Shown: positions 10,512-21,567 of the stretch, piece after piece
Position numbering within the stretch: position 1 is the stretch's first letter
Layout of the letters: each line of letters starts with the position of its first letter
From: Ophiobolus disseminans
Taxonomy: Eukaryota > Ascomycota > Dothideomycetes > Pleosporales > Phaeosphaeriaceae
Assembly: GCA_010093685.1 (NCBI GenBank)
Contig: MU006219.1
Location: forward strand, 1,321,531 to 1,385,530
Reading direction: 5' to 3'
Length of the DNA stretch: 64,000 bases
Position numbers and translations under genes: made by a program
Notes under the pieces: model-generated
What the model was told of the DNA's origin: nothing
Database searches by the model: none
The model's input: only the letters and a program-made list of their open reading frames with translations

Positions 10512-11947
10512 ATGTCGCTTCTTCCCACGCGTCAAAACCGAACTCAATATGAACAGTTCCAGGTAAGTGGAGCCTGCAATTACTTCTGCGGTCGGCCTAC
10601 TGACTGCGACATCAGAACGTACTAGAGCAACGTGCTCATAATGTCACCGCAGCCACACTATCATCGGGTTTTACATCTGCCCAGTTGGATCGTCATTCGG
10701 AAGTCATTTGGTGGTGGGAAAATTCAGCCGGCATACTCGAGATCCTTATGAAAGAAGCAAATTATGATATCGAGCGGCAGTGTCACGTTCTTGACTTTCA
10801 TCGACGCTACGTGGTACCTCGCCTTGGGCCAGTTCCATCTTCTACAGCGGCTTTGAAATGGCGGTCGCTGATGACGGACGATTATGGGCCCATGGTTTGT
10901 AGAATGTGGCTCTTGAGATTGCCACGGCCCTGACATAGCAATCAGGAATTCAGTTGGGACTGGCCAACGGCTCAGGGGAATCCCAAAGTACGATACAGCA
11001 TGGAAGCCATTGGGCGTTTTGCGGGAAGTGCAATAGATCCAGTTAATCAGACTTCGACGGTCGAGCTTCGTCATGAGCTTGCCAATTACGATCCTCGGAC
11101 TGATTGGACATTGTTCGACACCCTCCAGGACTCCTTCTACGACAAGAGACGCGGTTTCCAATCCAAGAATGAGTCTGACAAAGCTTCATCTCCCACTTCT
11201 GTCATGATGGCCTTTGAACTCGGTCCAGAAATTGCCAACAAAGCCTACTTCTTCCCTCTCAACGCCGAGCAACGAGGGATCACACGATTAGAATTTCTCA
11301 AAGAGACCATGGCACAGCTGCGGACGGATGAGATACTGCTCAGTGGTTTTGATCGGCTACTCGACTTCTTGCGAACCCCACAAGGACTTATCTGCGATAT
11401 CATATGCCTTGCCATTGATTGCGTGCGACCCGAAAAGTCCCGCTACAAAATCTACGTGCGCAGCTCTGAGACCTCTTTCGAACGGGTTTGGGATATGATG
11501 ACAATGGGAGGGCGCTTAGAGGGGCTGAAAAGTACTGCTAGAGCAAACCTCAAAGACCTCTGGCGATTAACGCTTGGACTAGACGAGCACTTTGACGAGA
11601 ACGCTGCCCTTCCCAGCAAGACGCACGATACGGCTGGCGTTTTGTACTACTACGATATCAAGGCCGGACACGAAGCACCAAGACCGAAGGTCTATGTTCC
11701 GGTCAGACATTACGCCGCCAGCGATCAAAATATTGTCAACGGCCTGGGCAAATACCTGGGCAGTCGTGGTGTTGATGGACATTTCGCAAATTTCACGCGA
11801 GCCCTCAAAGCGACATGTAGCCATCGTAGACTTGACGAAGGAGCAGGTTTTCAGACCTACGTCGGTTGCGGTATCGAGAGAGATGGCTCCCTTAAATTGT
11901 GCTCGTACATGAACCCGGAGATCTATCATCCTAACAGATGGGTATGA
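10512..11947 (+). CDS. DMATS-type aromatic prenyltransferase
   Basis: Soluble ABBA-barrel prenyltransferase of the dimethylallyltryptophan-synthase family, which transfers a dimethylallyl (or longer) group to an indole or other aromatic ring. Three exons (10512-10562, 10616-10894, 10946-11947) give 443 residues, normal for the family. Recognition rests on overall pattern: an early WWWENSAGILEILMKEANYD segment, a conserved VVPRLGP stretch, WRSLMTDDYGPMEFSW, the SMEAIG strand, the KIYVR strand with its basic residues, a YYDIK segment, KVYVPVRHYA and a C-terminal CSYMNPEIYHP strand. It lacks DDxxD, as expected for DMATS enzymes. It is followed by the methyltransferase and aminotransferase on the same strand. 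Acceptor is unknown; tryptophan, tyrosine or a derivative are the likely choices. Confidence 0.92.
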
Positions 11948-12740
11948 TCGACATGTATACGCTGTCACTCGCAGTTTCCTTTTTGTTTGGAAGTAGCGTA
12001 CGCACGTATTGACTCTGTCCAGTGTGTACGATTCCAGGCCTTCACGTCCAACAACGTAGCTAGATCTAAACTATATGTGAGGGATGCTTGATGGCTCAGA
12101 TTCTCGCGTGGACAAAGTATGTAATGTCAAGTGTCATGCTCTGAGGTCAGTCATGTCTCAGGCAGTGCACTGTGACAAAAGGCATGGATGTAGTCAAGGT
12201 CCAAGATAATTCACAATTCTCATATCTATCGAAGTATACGTTCGTTCGACGAGCTACAGGTCAAGATACCCTGTATCGATAATCACAGCAAAGTATCGCC
12301 GCACGTTTCGCAGTTTTCGGCGAGACAACGGGTGCAAAGAAAGTGCCCAGCAAAGCGCCGTTAGTGCGCCTTGGCCAGGGAACTGGTGTGCAGGGTTCCC
12401 ATGTATTAAGGATCTACATGCAGCCCACTTTTTCTGCGGGAGGCTTACTAGGACCTCGGGAGTTGACTGCTCGTGCCTTGTAGCTTCATGCGGCAATCTT
12501 CCAGCAGATGCAGACAACTGCAGCACCGCGCTCGGATTGGGCGTGTTCCGTGTCACCTCCGATTGGGTAAGTACCAATCGTGGGCTGAATTATACATAAG
12601 CCTCAGCATCGACAGCACTCTATTTTACTACAGCTTTTTTTTCTTCTGAATCCTACTGCAACCTTGAAATCCTTTCCTTATGCACTTCTCGGATCATTCC
12701 GTCTTTACATGCTAGATCCTATCCGGAAATCAACTCAAAC
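11948..12740. promoter_or_regulatory. Promoter region of the methyltransferase gene
   Basis: No gene seen. A TATA-like TATACATAAG lies at 12591-12600, about 140 bases before the ATG. A CCAAT box (12574-12578) and an inverted one (ATTGG near 12562-12566) lie just upstream, and a pyrimidine tract (about 12632-12650) lies downstream, together a conventional fungal promoter. The first 300 bases are presumed 3' UTR of the prenyltransferase. Confidence 0.45.
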
Positions 12741-13790
12741 ATGATATCCGAGATTGCAGATCCCAGAGAGGCAGTTGCGACAATTTTCAACGCAGCTGTG
12801 GCTGCTTCCGCCATCGGTTCCGCATGGGAGCTTGGCCTGCTCGATGAAGTCCAATCGAAGAAGGAGGTGGATTTAGAAGAGTTTTGCCTGCGGAATGATC
12901 TAGATCTTCCATCGATGCAGATGCTTGTCACAGCACTAGAAATCACGGACATCCTCGTTAGGGAAAGTGGAGAAAGATCTGCTGTTATTCCTGGCAGACT
13001 TTTGGAGGAAACAATCATCACGAAGTCCCTATTCCACTGGCTCATGATCGGATCAGCCGGCTTGTTCTCGCGCATACCTCATGTCATTCGAAACGCCAAT
13101 CGCGCTGGTACATTTTTCACTCGAGACCCAATTGCAATCTCGGAAGCGTGCAAGGATATCAACGAGCAGCATTTCGAGAAATTCTTCTGGCAAGCCATGA
13201 GCGGGCTCGATCAACAAGTTTCCTGTGTTGTGGATCTGGGGAGTGGCAGCGGCGAGCGTCTAGTGCAGATCCTGGAAAAACATCCTGCTGCTACTGGTAT
13301 TGGTATCGATATCTCGCTGGAAGCTGTGCAGCAGGCGGAGTTCGACACATCAAATCGCGGCTTCGGAGAACGGCTGTCATTCGTTGAGGGTGATGCCCGC
13401 GACATGCACTACCAAGATGAGTTCGCCTCAGTCTCCCTCATAACATCTTTCATGTTTGGACACGACCTCTGGCGACGTGATTCGTCTGACCCGCGGAAGA
13501 ATTGCATCGCTTCCCTCCGGAAGATACGCGAAGCATTTCCAAATGCACAAAGGTTTTTGTTAGGCGACACTACTCGAGTGCTCAATTGCCCCGAATCCGA
13601 ATTTGGCGTCACAGGAAAAAGCGTGCCTGCGTTTCCTCTTGCATTTGAACTGGGACATGATCTTATGGGGGAATGTAGGATTCCCACAATGGAGGAATGG
13701 ATCGATGTTTTTCCAGATGCCGGATGGCGGTTACGGAAACGGCACCTGGTCCAGTCGTCATACCTCTCTGTCATATTTGAGCTTGAGTAG
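12741..13790 (+). CDS. SAM-dependent methyltransferase, MppJ-like (candidate alpha-keto-acid C-methyltransferase)
   Basis: Intronless gene of 349 residues. An N-terminal helical dimerisation domain (residues 1-95) precedes a class I Rossmann fold with SAM motif I VVDLGSGSGE (163-172), acidic motif II GIGIDIS (186-192) and EGDARD (216-221). Two later motifs stand out: FMFGHD with His241 and FELGHD with His306, the latter following a FLLGDTTR strand. From memory, bacterial MppJ-type phenylpyruvate C-methyltransferases hold a non-haem iron with two histidines in equivalent places (His243 and His295). The spacing here agrees, which favours C-methylation of an aryl-pyruvate over ordinary O- or N-methylation. 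An intronless gene among intron-rich neighbours raises the possibility of bacterial origin. The SAM-methyltransferase call is firm; the substrate class is inference. Confidence 0.88.
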   Translation: MISEIADPREAVATIFNAAVAASAIGSAWELGLLDEVQSKKEVDLEEFCLRNDLDLPSMQMLVTALEITDILVRESGERSAVIPGRLLEETIITKSLFHWLMIGSAGLFSRIPHVIRNANRAGTFFTRDPIAISEACKDINEQHFEKFFWQAMSGLDQQVSCVVDLGSGSGERLVQILEKHPAATGIGIDISLEAVQQAEFDTSNRGFGERLSFVEGDARDMHYQDEFASVSLITSFMFGHDLWRRDSSDPRKNCIASLRKIREAFPNAQRFLLGDTTRVLNCPESEFGVTGKSVPAFPLAFELGHDLMGECRIPTMEEWIDVFPDAGWRLRKRHLVQSSYLSVIFELE

Positions 13791-14426
13791 TACCGCAATG
13801 TGCCTAGTTCTCTTAGCGATATAGAATTTGGTGTGAACGATGGTTCCTCGCGACCGCGCCCAACGACACATTACTGTACATACAGATTGAACAAAACTAT
13901 CCAGTTCTTGTAACAATGTCGGACACGTCCAACGTGCATGCCTAGATTTAGCGAAAGGCATTCACCGGGCTGTTTCGCTGGTTCAAAGGCGTGTTTAAGA
14001 CTCGATTTACATCTCAGACCCAATGAAACCCAGTTATTTCGCTTTTGAGCGCCGTGCGTGTGATGCAAAGCTGTAGGCGTCTGTAAGCCTGAAAGATATC
14101 TAGGTACTGATTGGTTCGCATGGTGCGGCTAAGTTGACGACCGGGATGGAATGTCACGCCAAGTTAGCGCTGTGTTCTCGCACCATCAGCTGCATGTTCG
14201 CTCGAGAGCTTCGCGAGCCGTGCTGGTGGCAACGCTCATTGAATTTACTCACCTGGGTTAGACTTGGATGACGCCCTGTCATGCCTAGCAACGTGATAAG
14301 CCCCAACCCGAGTTTCCCGCTCCACGAAACATCGTTTCGAATACCCCAAACCTCAGTTGTCGGTTTACAACAGGCAAGGCAAAAATAACAAGCTGCATTG
14401 GCCCGTATCTGTCTCCCATCACAATC
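13791..14426. other. Intergenic region upstream of aminotransferase
   Basis: About 640 bases. No supported gene. The end nearest 14427 should be the aminotransferase promoter; I could not fix a TATA box. Confidence 0.4.
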
Positions 14427-15628
14427 ATGGGCGCCTTTCCGCCCGCCGCAGTCGATAGCATCGATTGGAGCAACGTGAAAGACTCCAAGGTGTATGAAGG
14501 TCTGCGATATAGATACCAGTGCGACCCATCGGCTGATCTCATGCTCTAGTAAATGGACATATTGAGTCGACATATTCCAAAGCCGACGGTAAATGGAGCC
14601 CGCTCAAGTTTGTCGCTTCGCCCATGATGCAGATTCACGGAATGGCACCCGCGATAAACTACGGCCAGCAAGCTTTGGAAGGCCTCAAGGCGTTCCGGAT
14701 GCCAGGCGAACCTGGCTCTATCGCAATCTTTCGCCCGGATCGCAACGCTGCCCGGTTCCAGCATTCCGCAGAGGTCTTGGCCATGCCAGCAGTGTCGACA
14801 GACATGTTCCTCAAAGCTTGCCGTGCTGCTGTTGCGCTCAATGCAGAGTTTGTGCCGCCGTACGGATCTTCGTGGGCCATGTATTTGCGTCCACAACTAT
14901 ATGGGTCCAGCCCGCACTTGGGACTCACCGCGCCGGATCAATACACTTTTTGCGTCTTTGTGGTGCCAACAGGCATGCATCTGGGCACAGAATCAGTCAA
15001 AGCACTGATTTTAGACGATTTTGACCGTGCAGCTCCGCGGGGCCATGGCCACGCTAAAGTTGGTGGCAACTATGCTCCGGTTCTGCGATGGAGCGATCAA
15101 GCCAGGAGCGAGGGTTTCGGGATCACGTTGCACCTCGACAGCACACGCCACGAGGAGGTGGATGAATTTTCGATGTGTGCCTTTGTTGGCATAATTTCCG
15201 GCGAAGAGACGACTGTCGTGGTTCCTGATAGTCCAAATGTCATTGACAGTGTAATGAGCAACAGTGTTCAGGAAGTGGTGCGAAGCTACGGCTGGACAGT
15301 AGAGAAACGAGTGATCAAGTACACCGAATTGCCTGCATTCTCGGAGGTACTTGGCACAGGGACTGCGATTACTCTCATCCCCATCAGATCCATAATGCGA
15401 CGGAAGACGAGGCTGTTGTCCGCTGGGCCACGGGTGCATTACGACTCTGACGCCAACGCGGAAACGGTGACGTTTCTTTCTGAAGAGGATCAAAGTGGTG
15501 GGCCAATTTACAAGCAACTATTTGGCCAGCTAAGGGCACTACAAACAGGCGATGCTGTTGACACTTTCGGGTGGCGATTTACAGTCAACGAGCAGGACAA
15601 GGATCTTGATGAAGTTCAAGCCTTGTGA
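14427..15628 (+). CDS. Branched-chain-type aminotransferase (PLP fold type IV)
   Basis: PLP enzyme that interconverts amino acids and 2-oxo acids. Two exons (14427-14499 and 14550-15628) give 383 residues. The start at 14427 has a good context (AATCATGG). Seen: the substrate-loop region INYGQQALEGLKAF, IFRPDRNAARF, the SWAMYLRP strand, the PLP-lysine motif GHGHAKVGGNYAP with Lys194, a catalytic-region E-E-V-D-E-F-S loop, and a C-terminal ALQTGD segment near the usual BCAT ending. A typical mitochondrial targeting sequence is missing, unlike housekeeping fungal BCATs, so the enzyme is probably cytosolic. Lying beside an MppJ-like methyltransferase, it could both supply the 2-oxo acid and re-aminate the methylated product. 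This pairing is known for bacterial beta-methyl amino acids; here it is inference. Confidence 0.92.
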
Positions 15629-16726
15629 ATGGTGGACGTCTCGACACCCAAGCTAGATAAAGACCGTCAAAACCTAGATAGTCAGCAAGCCATCATCAAT
15701 ATGCAAAGAGACGAGAAACGCGGAAGCGAAGGGCAACAAACGCGTATGAGAGTCCGGACGAGATGAGGAGAAGATGGAGATTAAGATTACGAGCGACTTA
15801 CGAAGTACAAATTTGGAAAAGCATTGTGTTCACACAATTGAGCACCGGTGAAAGGTACGAATATGTGAGCCACGCAGTAGCGAGATATCAATAGGGTTTT
15901 GGAAGGCTGGTGGACCTCGCGCGTGCTTCAATACAAACGTGTCACAAGGATAGACGTAGGCAATGCTAAAGGTGTACTGCATGTGATGAGATTGAATGAA
16001 GCTGCAGGTGGGCAATCGTCCAGCGTGGAAGGTTCGCGTCGAGACTAGCCAAATTGGGCAACTCTGAATTTCGACGTCATTTGTTCTTCTCCACGTCTCA
16101 AGACCTCCGCCAATGCCACCATCCACAACATTGTGAGATCAGATCATGCTAGAAAAAATTCAGCAGCAGCAGTACAATTAATGACTTTGAACATGACTTA
16201 ATTATCAGAAGTTTTTGACAGATCATAACGCGAAATAACTTCGATTAACTCCAAAAGGACACACTACTGTCAGCCACCGTGTGGGCCTTAGGGTATATGA
16301 CCCAGGTTTCATCCCATCTCACTCACTTCAGGCTAGGACGTACGAGGATTAGCGCCCACAACGCTAGCGGGCAGAGATATAGATCTGAGTTCCCGTAGCA
16401 CAATAAACAACACGATTCTACCACATGTTCTATCCCAGTGCTACTAACAACTACCAACCCTCTCCAAAGCCAAGCTAGTGCAACCATATCCACAGCGACG
16501 CCAATCCTAGCCCCGAAGAGCCGAGATCAAAGCATCGAATCGCAGATGCAGGTACCGGCTCAGCAATGCAGAAACAGAAGTATGCAGTAGAAAGAAGAAA
16601 CAAAGAGTCCCAACCGTGCAATGCCATCTAGACACCACACTTTCTGCTCCCCAGCATGCCACGCCGGGCAATACCTCACTCGTACCTATAAACTACAAGA
16701 AATCACAATGCAAAACTCGCAACAAC
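15629..16726. other. Intergenic region at the cluster edge
   Basis: About 1.1 kb with no supported gene. The cluster ends here on content; the next gene is an unrelated orphan. A 98-codon minus-strand frame at 15830-16126 has no motif and was not called. Confidence 0.45.
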
Positions 16727-19700
16727 TCATGAAGGTACACCACCACCATAATGCCACCCAATATACCAGTCATCTTCCCGAACAACCCACCGATGATGCA
16801 CCCTTGAGTCCTCGTCCTCGGCCTTCTCATTCCACTTCTCCCTCAAGCGCACAGCTTCCTGGCACACAAATCCACATCAATACCAGCCTAGGTACTTCAT
16901 AAACACACCTCTCACACAGTCCAGCCAGCCGCTGTCCGCACGCAGTAGGTCGTACGCATTATCCAGGTCATGGTGTGCATGTGCCGCACATTCCAAAGCG
17001 TAGAGGCGAGCTTCGAAGTAGGTGACCCAGGTTTTATTGGTCCAAATTTAACGGTACGATAGGAGGAGAGATAGGTTGGCGAGGAGGGCCTTGTAGGGGG
17101 TGCGGAGCGGGAGGGGCAGGGTGGAGAGCGGGGGTCAGGGTGTGAAAATTAGGATTGTGGCGAGGTTGGTGGCGCGGGTATGGAGGTCGGACTCGGAGAT
17201 ATCGGCTTGTGAGAGGAGGGAGGTGAGTTCGGAGAGGAGGGTGGGGGTGGGAGCAGTGGATGAGGTGGTGGTGTCTTGTAGGTGTCCTGGTGCCGAGAGA
17301 GGGGTGACTTGAGCGATGGTGTCTTGCTCGGCGCGAACCTCGCTTGCCTCTTTGCTCTCGCGTTCTTGCTCAACCTGGCAACGAGCGTCTTCTCGCTCTG
17401 CAGCAGCAGCAGCAGCTTCAGCCTGTGATTTGGCGTCACGCTCAGCCTGGGCGGTGGCTTCTCGCGCGACAGCAGCTTCAGCTTGTGCAATAGCATCACG
17501 CTTAGCTTATTCAACAGCATCGCGCTCAGCCTGTACCTTGAAAGCAGCCTCCTTCTTCACCAACTCCTGTTCCGCCTTACGAACAGCTTCTTGACGCGCA
17601 GCAGTCTCTCGCTCGCGCTCCGCAAGAGCCTCGTGGTCAGCCTTGATGCGTGCCTCGTGGGCAATTTTCTGCTTCTCAAGATCCTCATTGACCTTCTTCT
17701 CCTGCGCAAGCTTCTGCACCTCAAGATCCTCCTTCATTCTCTGCTCGCGCGCCGCATCCTCACGCTCTCGCTCTTGGCGTTCCAAAGTCTCTTTCTCTGC
17801 AGCCTCAGCCGCGAGAGCATGCTCACGAGCTACAGCGTCGAGGTCTGACTGAACCGACTGTTCGCACAGTGACGGAACCTTCTTGAGTTCGTCGATCTTA
17901 GCCAGCCAGCGAGCTTCCATATCCTCCATGGCCTGCTTGTGCGCATCAATGATCTGTTGGAGACGAAGTTCGAGTGCGGCTTTGTCTTGCTCGTGGCGAA
18001 GATCTTTAGCCGCATTATCTTTCTTCATCTCCAGCATCGTGGCGAGGATTTGGTCGAGCTTCTCGCTGTGGGATGGTGCGGCCATGGTGGCTGGAGGTGG
18101 TGTGGTTTGGGCATCTTTTGTAGATACTTCGGAGGGTGGGATGGCAACGGGGTTTGTATTTGCTGGAATATTCTTGGTTATGCCGGCTTCCTCGGTCACT
18201 GGGAGAGAGTTTTCTTCGACAATTGTGACGGGCTCGATGATATCGGCCTTTTTGCCTTCAGACTTAGTCTCCACAGGCGCGACGTCCACCTCTTCTTTCT
18301 TGAGAGGCTTCTGTTCAGCGCCTACCGCAGGCTTGGAAGTGTCGTGCTTCTCGCCTCCTGCGTTGACAGGCTTCTCCACGGCGACTGCCGCAGTGTCATG
18401 ACCTGCCTCTTTCGCAAGAGAAACGTGCTCACCCTTAGCTGTGACCTGCTTCGGAGATGCTAGTGTAGGCGCGACGACAACTACCTTCTCAAGAGAATCC
18501 GGGGTCTGGACTGGCTTATCTTCGACATGAACAGGCTCGAACTTCTTCACGGTAGCCTTGGTAAGCTCGCTGGCCGCCTTGGCTGGCTTTGATGGCTTCG
18601 CCGGAGTCGTAGATGCCTTACTGTCTGCACCCTTCGCCAAACTAAGGATACCTGAGAGGATTGATCCTGAGGAAGATGAAGTGACCTTGGCCTTTGAGGC
18701 AGAAACAAGGGGCTTGGCTTCCTTGACGCTGGATGCAATGGGTATCGCAGCAATGCTGGTCTGATCGATGATCAGTCCAGCAGGAGCCAGGCTACCAGGT
18801 CCGAATGGTTTCGGTGTACCATCGGTGTCCTTGTGTGAGGTTTTGGAGGAACCCTGGTTGCCTTCAACAACAGAGGCAGTCGAAGTCATGCTGTTGCTCG
18901 CGAAGTTGAATACAGTAGATGTCTTCATGCCAGCAGCAGATTCCAAACCCTCGCTCTTCTTGCCCTCCTCGGGTCCAGAAGCACGCGCAGCAACAGGTGC
19001 GGTGGAATCCTGTGTACCCCCAAAACCGTTGATACCGCCACCAAACTTGAACGGAGTCGAGAATGTCGCTGCCTCGCTCTTCTTAGCTGGCTCCCCTCTA
19101 CCTAGTTGGAGGAGCCTTGGGGCATTCCACATGCCACCAGACAGCGGATTAGCGGCATTCGGCGATTGTGGCGTTCTTGGCGATCTTGGGTCACGAGTTC
19201 GGCGGGCATGATGCGGAAGCATCGAAGAGGATCCAGGTGCTGGCGGAGAATATGGGTGGAGGTGTGGAGGTATGCTTGAGCTTCCTGCCCCAGACGTACC
19301 AGAAAAAGCAGCAAGTACAGTCTCAACGTTCATCTTTCCTGGTGCAGGAATGGGTTATGACTTGTCGGAACTCGAACCTACGGTAGGCTGTCCTACGACA
19401 TCCATTTCCACGTCATCTTTGGCCAGGACTGGCTCTGAGTCCACCGGAACCGAAGATGCTGCAGAATTTGGTGATGCGCCCTCGTAAGACATCAGTCCAG
19501 GGAATGAGGCGACGGCTGATGAAGGTTGCTCATGCATATCGACATCCGCGTTCTCGTTCACTGACGTTGTGGTAACAGCGGAGCTACAGGCTTTGATGAC
19601 GAGTTTACAATAGACATAAGTTCAGGAAGTGACATGACGGCTGGTGCAGATTGCTCTTGCATGTCGACATCTCCGTTCCCGTTCGCTAACGGAGTCTTTG

Positions 19701-20837
19701 CAATAGCAGGCGCTGCATGCTGTGATGATACGCGGATAGAAGACAACAGCTCAGAGAGTGCCTGGATGGCGATTGGAGGCTGCTCTTGCATGTCGACATC
19801 GGGAGATGACGAAGACTTTGCAACGGCGGATGTTGCGGGCTGCGGTGATGCAGTCTGAGGTTGAGTAGACATTAGTCCAGGAAGTGAAACGATAGCGGGT
19901 GCCTGTTGCTCTTGCATATCAACATCCGCATTCTCAGTCGCCGAGTGTGTAGCAACAGCAGGCGCTGATAGCTGCGGCAATGCAGTCTGAGGTGGTAAAG
20001 CGGTCAGCCCAGGGAGCAACACGAAGGGTGGTGCATATTGCTCGACGTGCACATTGCCGTGAGTTGACGACAACGCTGCGGGCTCCTAGGTTGCAGGTCT
20101 AGATTGTGCCAGCAGATTCCCGCTTGAAGCACCTCGCTGCGGCGCCTCGTCATCCATGTCCTCCTGCTCTGATGAAGTCGGAGAGCGAGGACGTCCAGAG
20201 TGTACATCCCTTGAACCATGGCGAAAAATCGCTCCATGCTCGACTCCCGTGCATCCGCCGCCTGTTTATCTGCCTTCTCTTGCCGGAGCCGCGCAGACTC
20301 TGCAATCATCCTAGCTACCTCTTCCTCATGGCGATGCACGCCAGGGTCGAAGAGCGCTTCTCCGGCGCCGTCGTCCTTGGAGACTTTGACCGAAACGACC
20401 TTCTTAGGCAAGGTCGGATTCTCAGCAATACCGAGGTCTTCATGTTCGTCTGGGGGAGGTAAGGGCTCCGACGCTCCGCACGGCGGGGCGGATAAGTCGT
20501 TCTGAGGTAGATCTCCAGGCTCGGGCTTGTGGTAGCCTTCGTCGGGGAAGTACTTAGCCAGAAAGACGACCCAATCGTCCACGTCATGGGCGCCATCTTC
20601 GAAGCAGTCCTCCTCAAGCCACTTTTCTACATCATCCACAGCATCTTCATATTCTTCGGTGTCTTGGGCGTCGTCGAAGATCCGCTGTTCGACCGCCTTG
20701 ATGTGGTCCGCCATACGGTTTGGAGGGATGCAGAGGGTCGCGAGCCCGAGTTGGCCGCACCTGTTGTTGCAGTCGTTGAGCTTCCATTTGATTTTGCGCT
20801 CGGCCTCAATGCGCATGGGGTTCTGGGTTGATGACAT
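16727..20837 (-). pseudogene. Decayed coiled-coil orphan gene with four in-frame stops
   Basis: Read leftward from ATG 20837. The N-terminus is acidic (ends near the phrase MERFFAM), then comes an intron-separated block of DVDMQEQ repeats, a Ser/Pro/Ala linker with FKFGGG-type phrases, and a long charged coiled coil (E/R/Q/A heptads) around 17.5-18.1 kb. Past the first stop (17509-17507) the same frame continues as clear coding sequence through stops at 17137-17135, 17050-17048 and 16879-16877. It includes WVTYFEARLYALECAAHAHH and EAVRLREKWNEK, and ends naturally at 16729-16727. Each internal stop could come from CAA or CGA by one C-to-T change. A reading-frame break also lies near 19.6 kb inside the repeats. 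Two introns with donors of the form GTTCRA are needed near 20.2 and 19.4 kb. No known domain. Alternatives are a truncated functional protein ending at 17507, or assembly error; four stops in one frame make decay more likely. Confidence 0.7.
19500..20070 (-). repeat. Tandem DVDMQEQ protein repeats
   Basis: Inside the orphan pseudogene. Units of about 36-40 residues each combine an acidic D-V-D-M-Q/H-E-Q core with an A-P-A-[IV]-x-S-L-P-[GE]-L-M-S block. I count four clear DVDM copies plus a weaker first one (NVHVEQ). Unit length differences suggest expansion and contraction by unequal exchange, and the frame break near 19.6 kb lies in this array. Confidence 0.65.
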
Positions 20838-21567
20838 GGCGTGGGTTGTGGTTGAGACGCGATGTGTTCAACAAGTTGTGATGAGACGTTGCTCTGCAGA
20901 GATTCGGAGAGTGGTGATGGTTGAGGTGTTCGGGACCTTCAAGTATTGTGATGAGTCGTTACTCTGGCAGAGATTCGTAGGGTGTTTGGTCGATGATCAA
21001 GTTACTCTCGCAGGTCTGTCGCTTTTTAAGGTGTTAGCACAATGCGCGCTTCGTAGACATTTAGTACATCGTAAGCACAGATAGGGTGAAAGCACCAACA
21101 AACCATGCAATCCGCGCCAGACTTGCGCAGACTGGAATAGATGTGCGCGCGGGGTTGATAAGGAGGGGAGAGAAACATACCAAGTGACTACTGTCGAGTT
21201 GACCTGTTCACTAAACAAAAGTAGAACTAGTGTTCGGCGTGTGTGTGTGCACAATGAGCGGTACAGCGCCTCAGGCCATTGAAGGGAATCCGAGAGTGGT
21301 TGACGGTGATTAAAAGGTTGAAGGTAATGAGTGCTCAAGAAACCGTACTGCCTCTAGTAGCCGAGAGAATCTTCAGCTGGTTGACTAATCGGAGTGGCTG
21401 AAGTCAACGCGTCGTTGTTCAGAATATACAAGCTAAAGGGGGGGGAGCTCCAATCTACACAAATCCTTGGCCCCTCTTTACCCATTATAGCACTAGCGGC
21501 TCGCAACTGTGAAAGCAAATAATGACTCTGGAAGCAAATAAAAATACGCAAACGTCCCCAGCACCCC
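20838..21567. other. Intergenic between two leftward orphan genes
   Basis: About 730 bases; includes the promoter of the decayed orphan and the 3' flank of the next. No gene or RNA recognised. Confidence 0.45.

Noticed and set aside
15830..16126. 98-codon minus frame at the cluster edge
   Set aside because: No homology pattern, hydrophobicity or splice context to support it.
18558..19211. Plus-strand hydrophobic frames opposite the orphan pseudogene
   Set aside because: They are complements of Ala/Lys/Glu/Ser-rich coding sequence and lack starts or family features.
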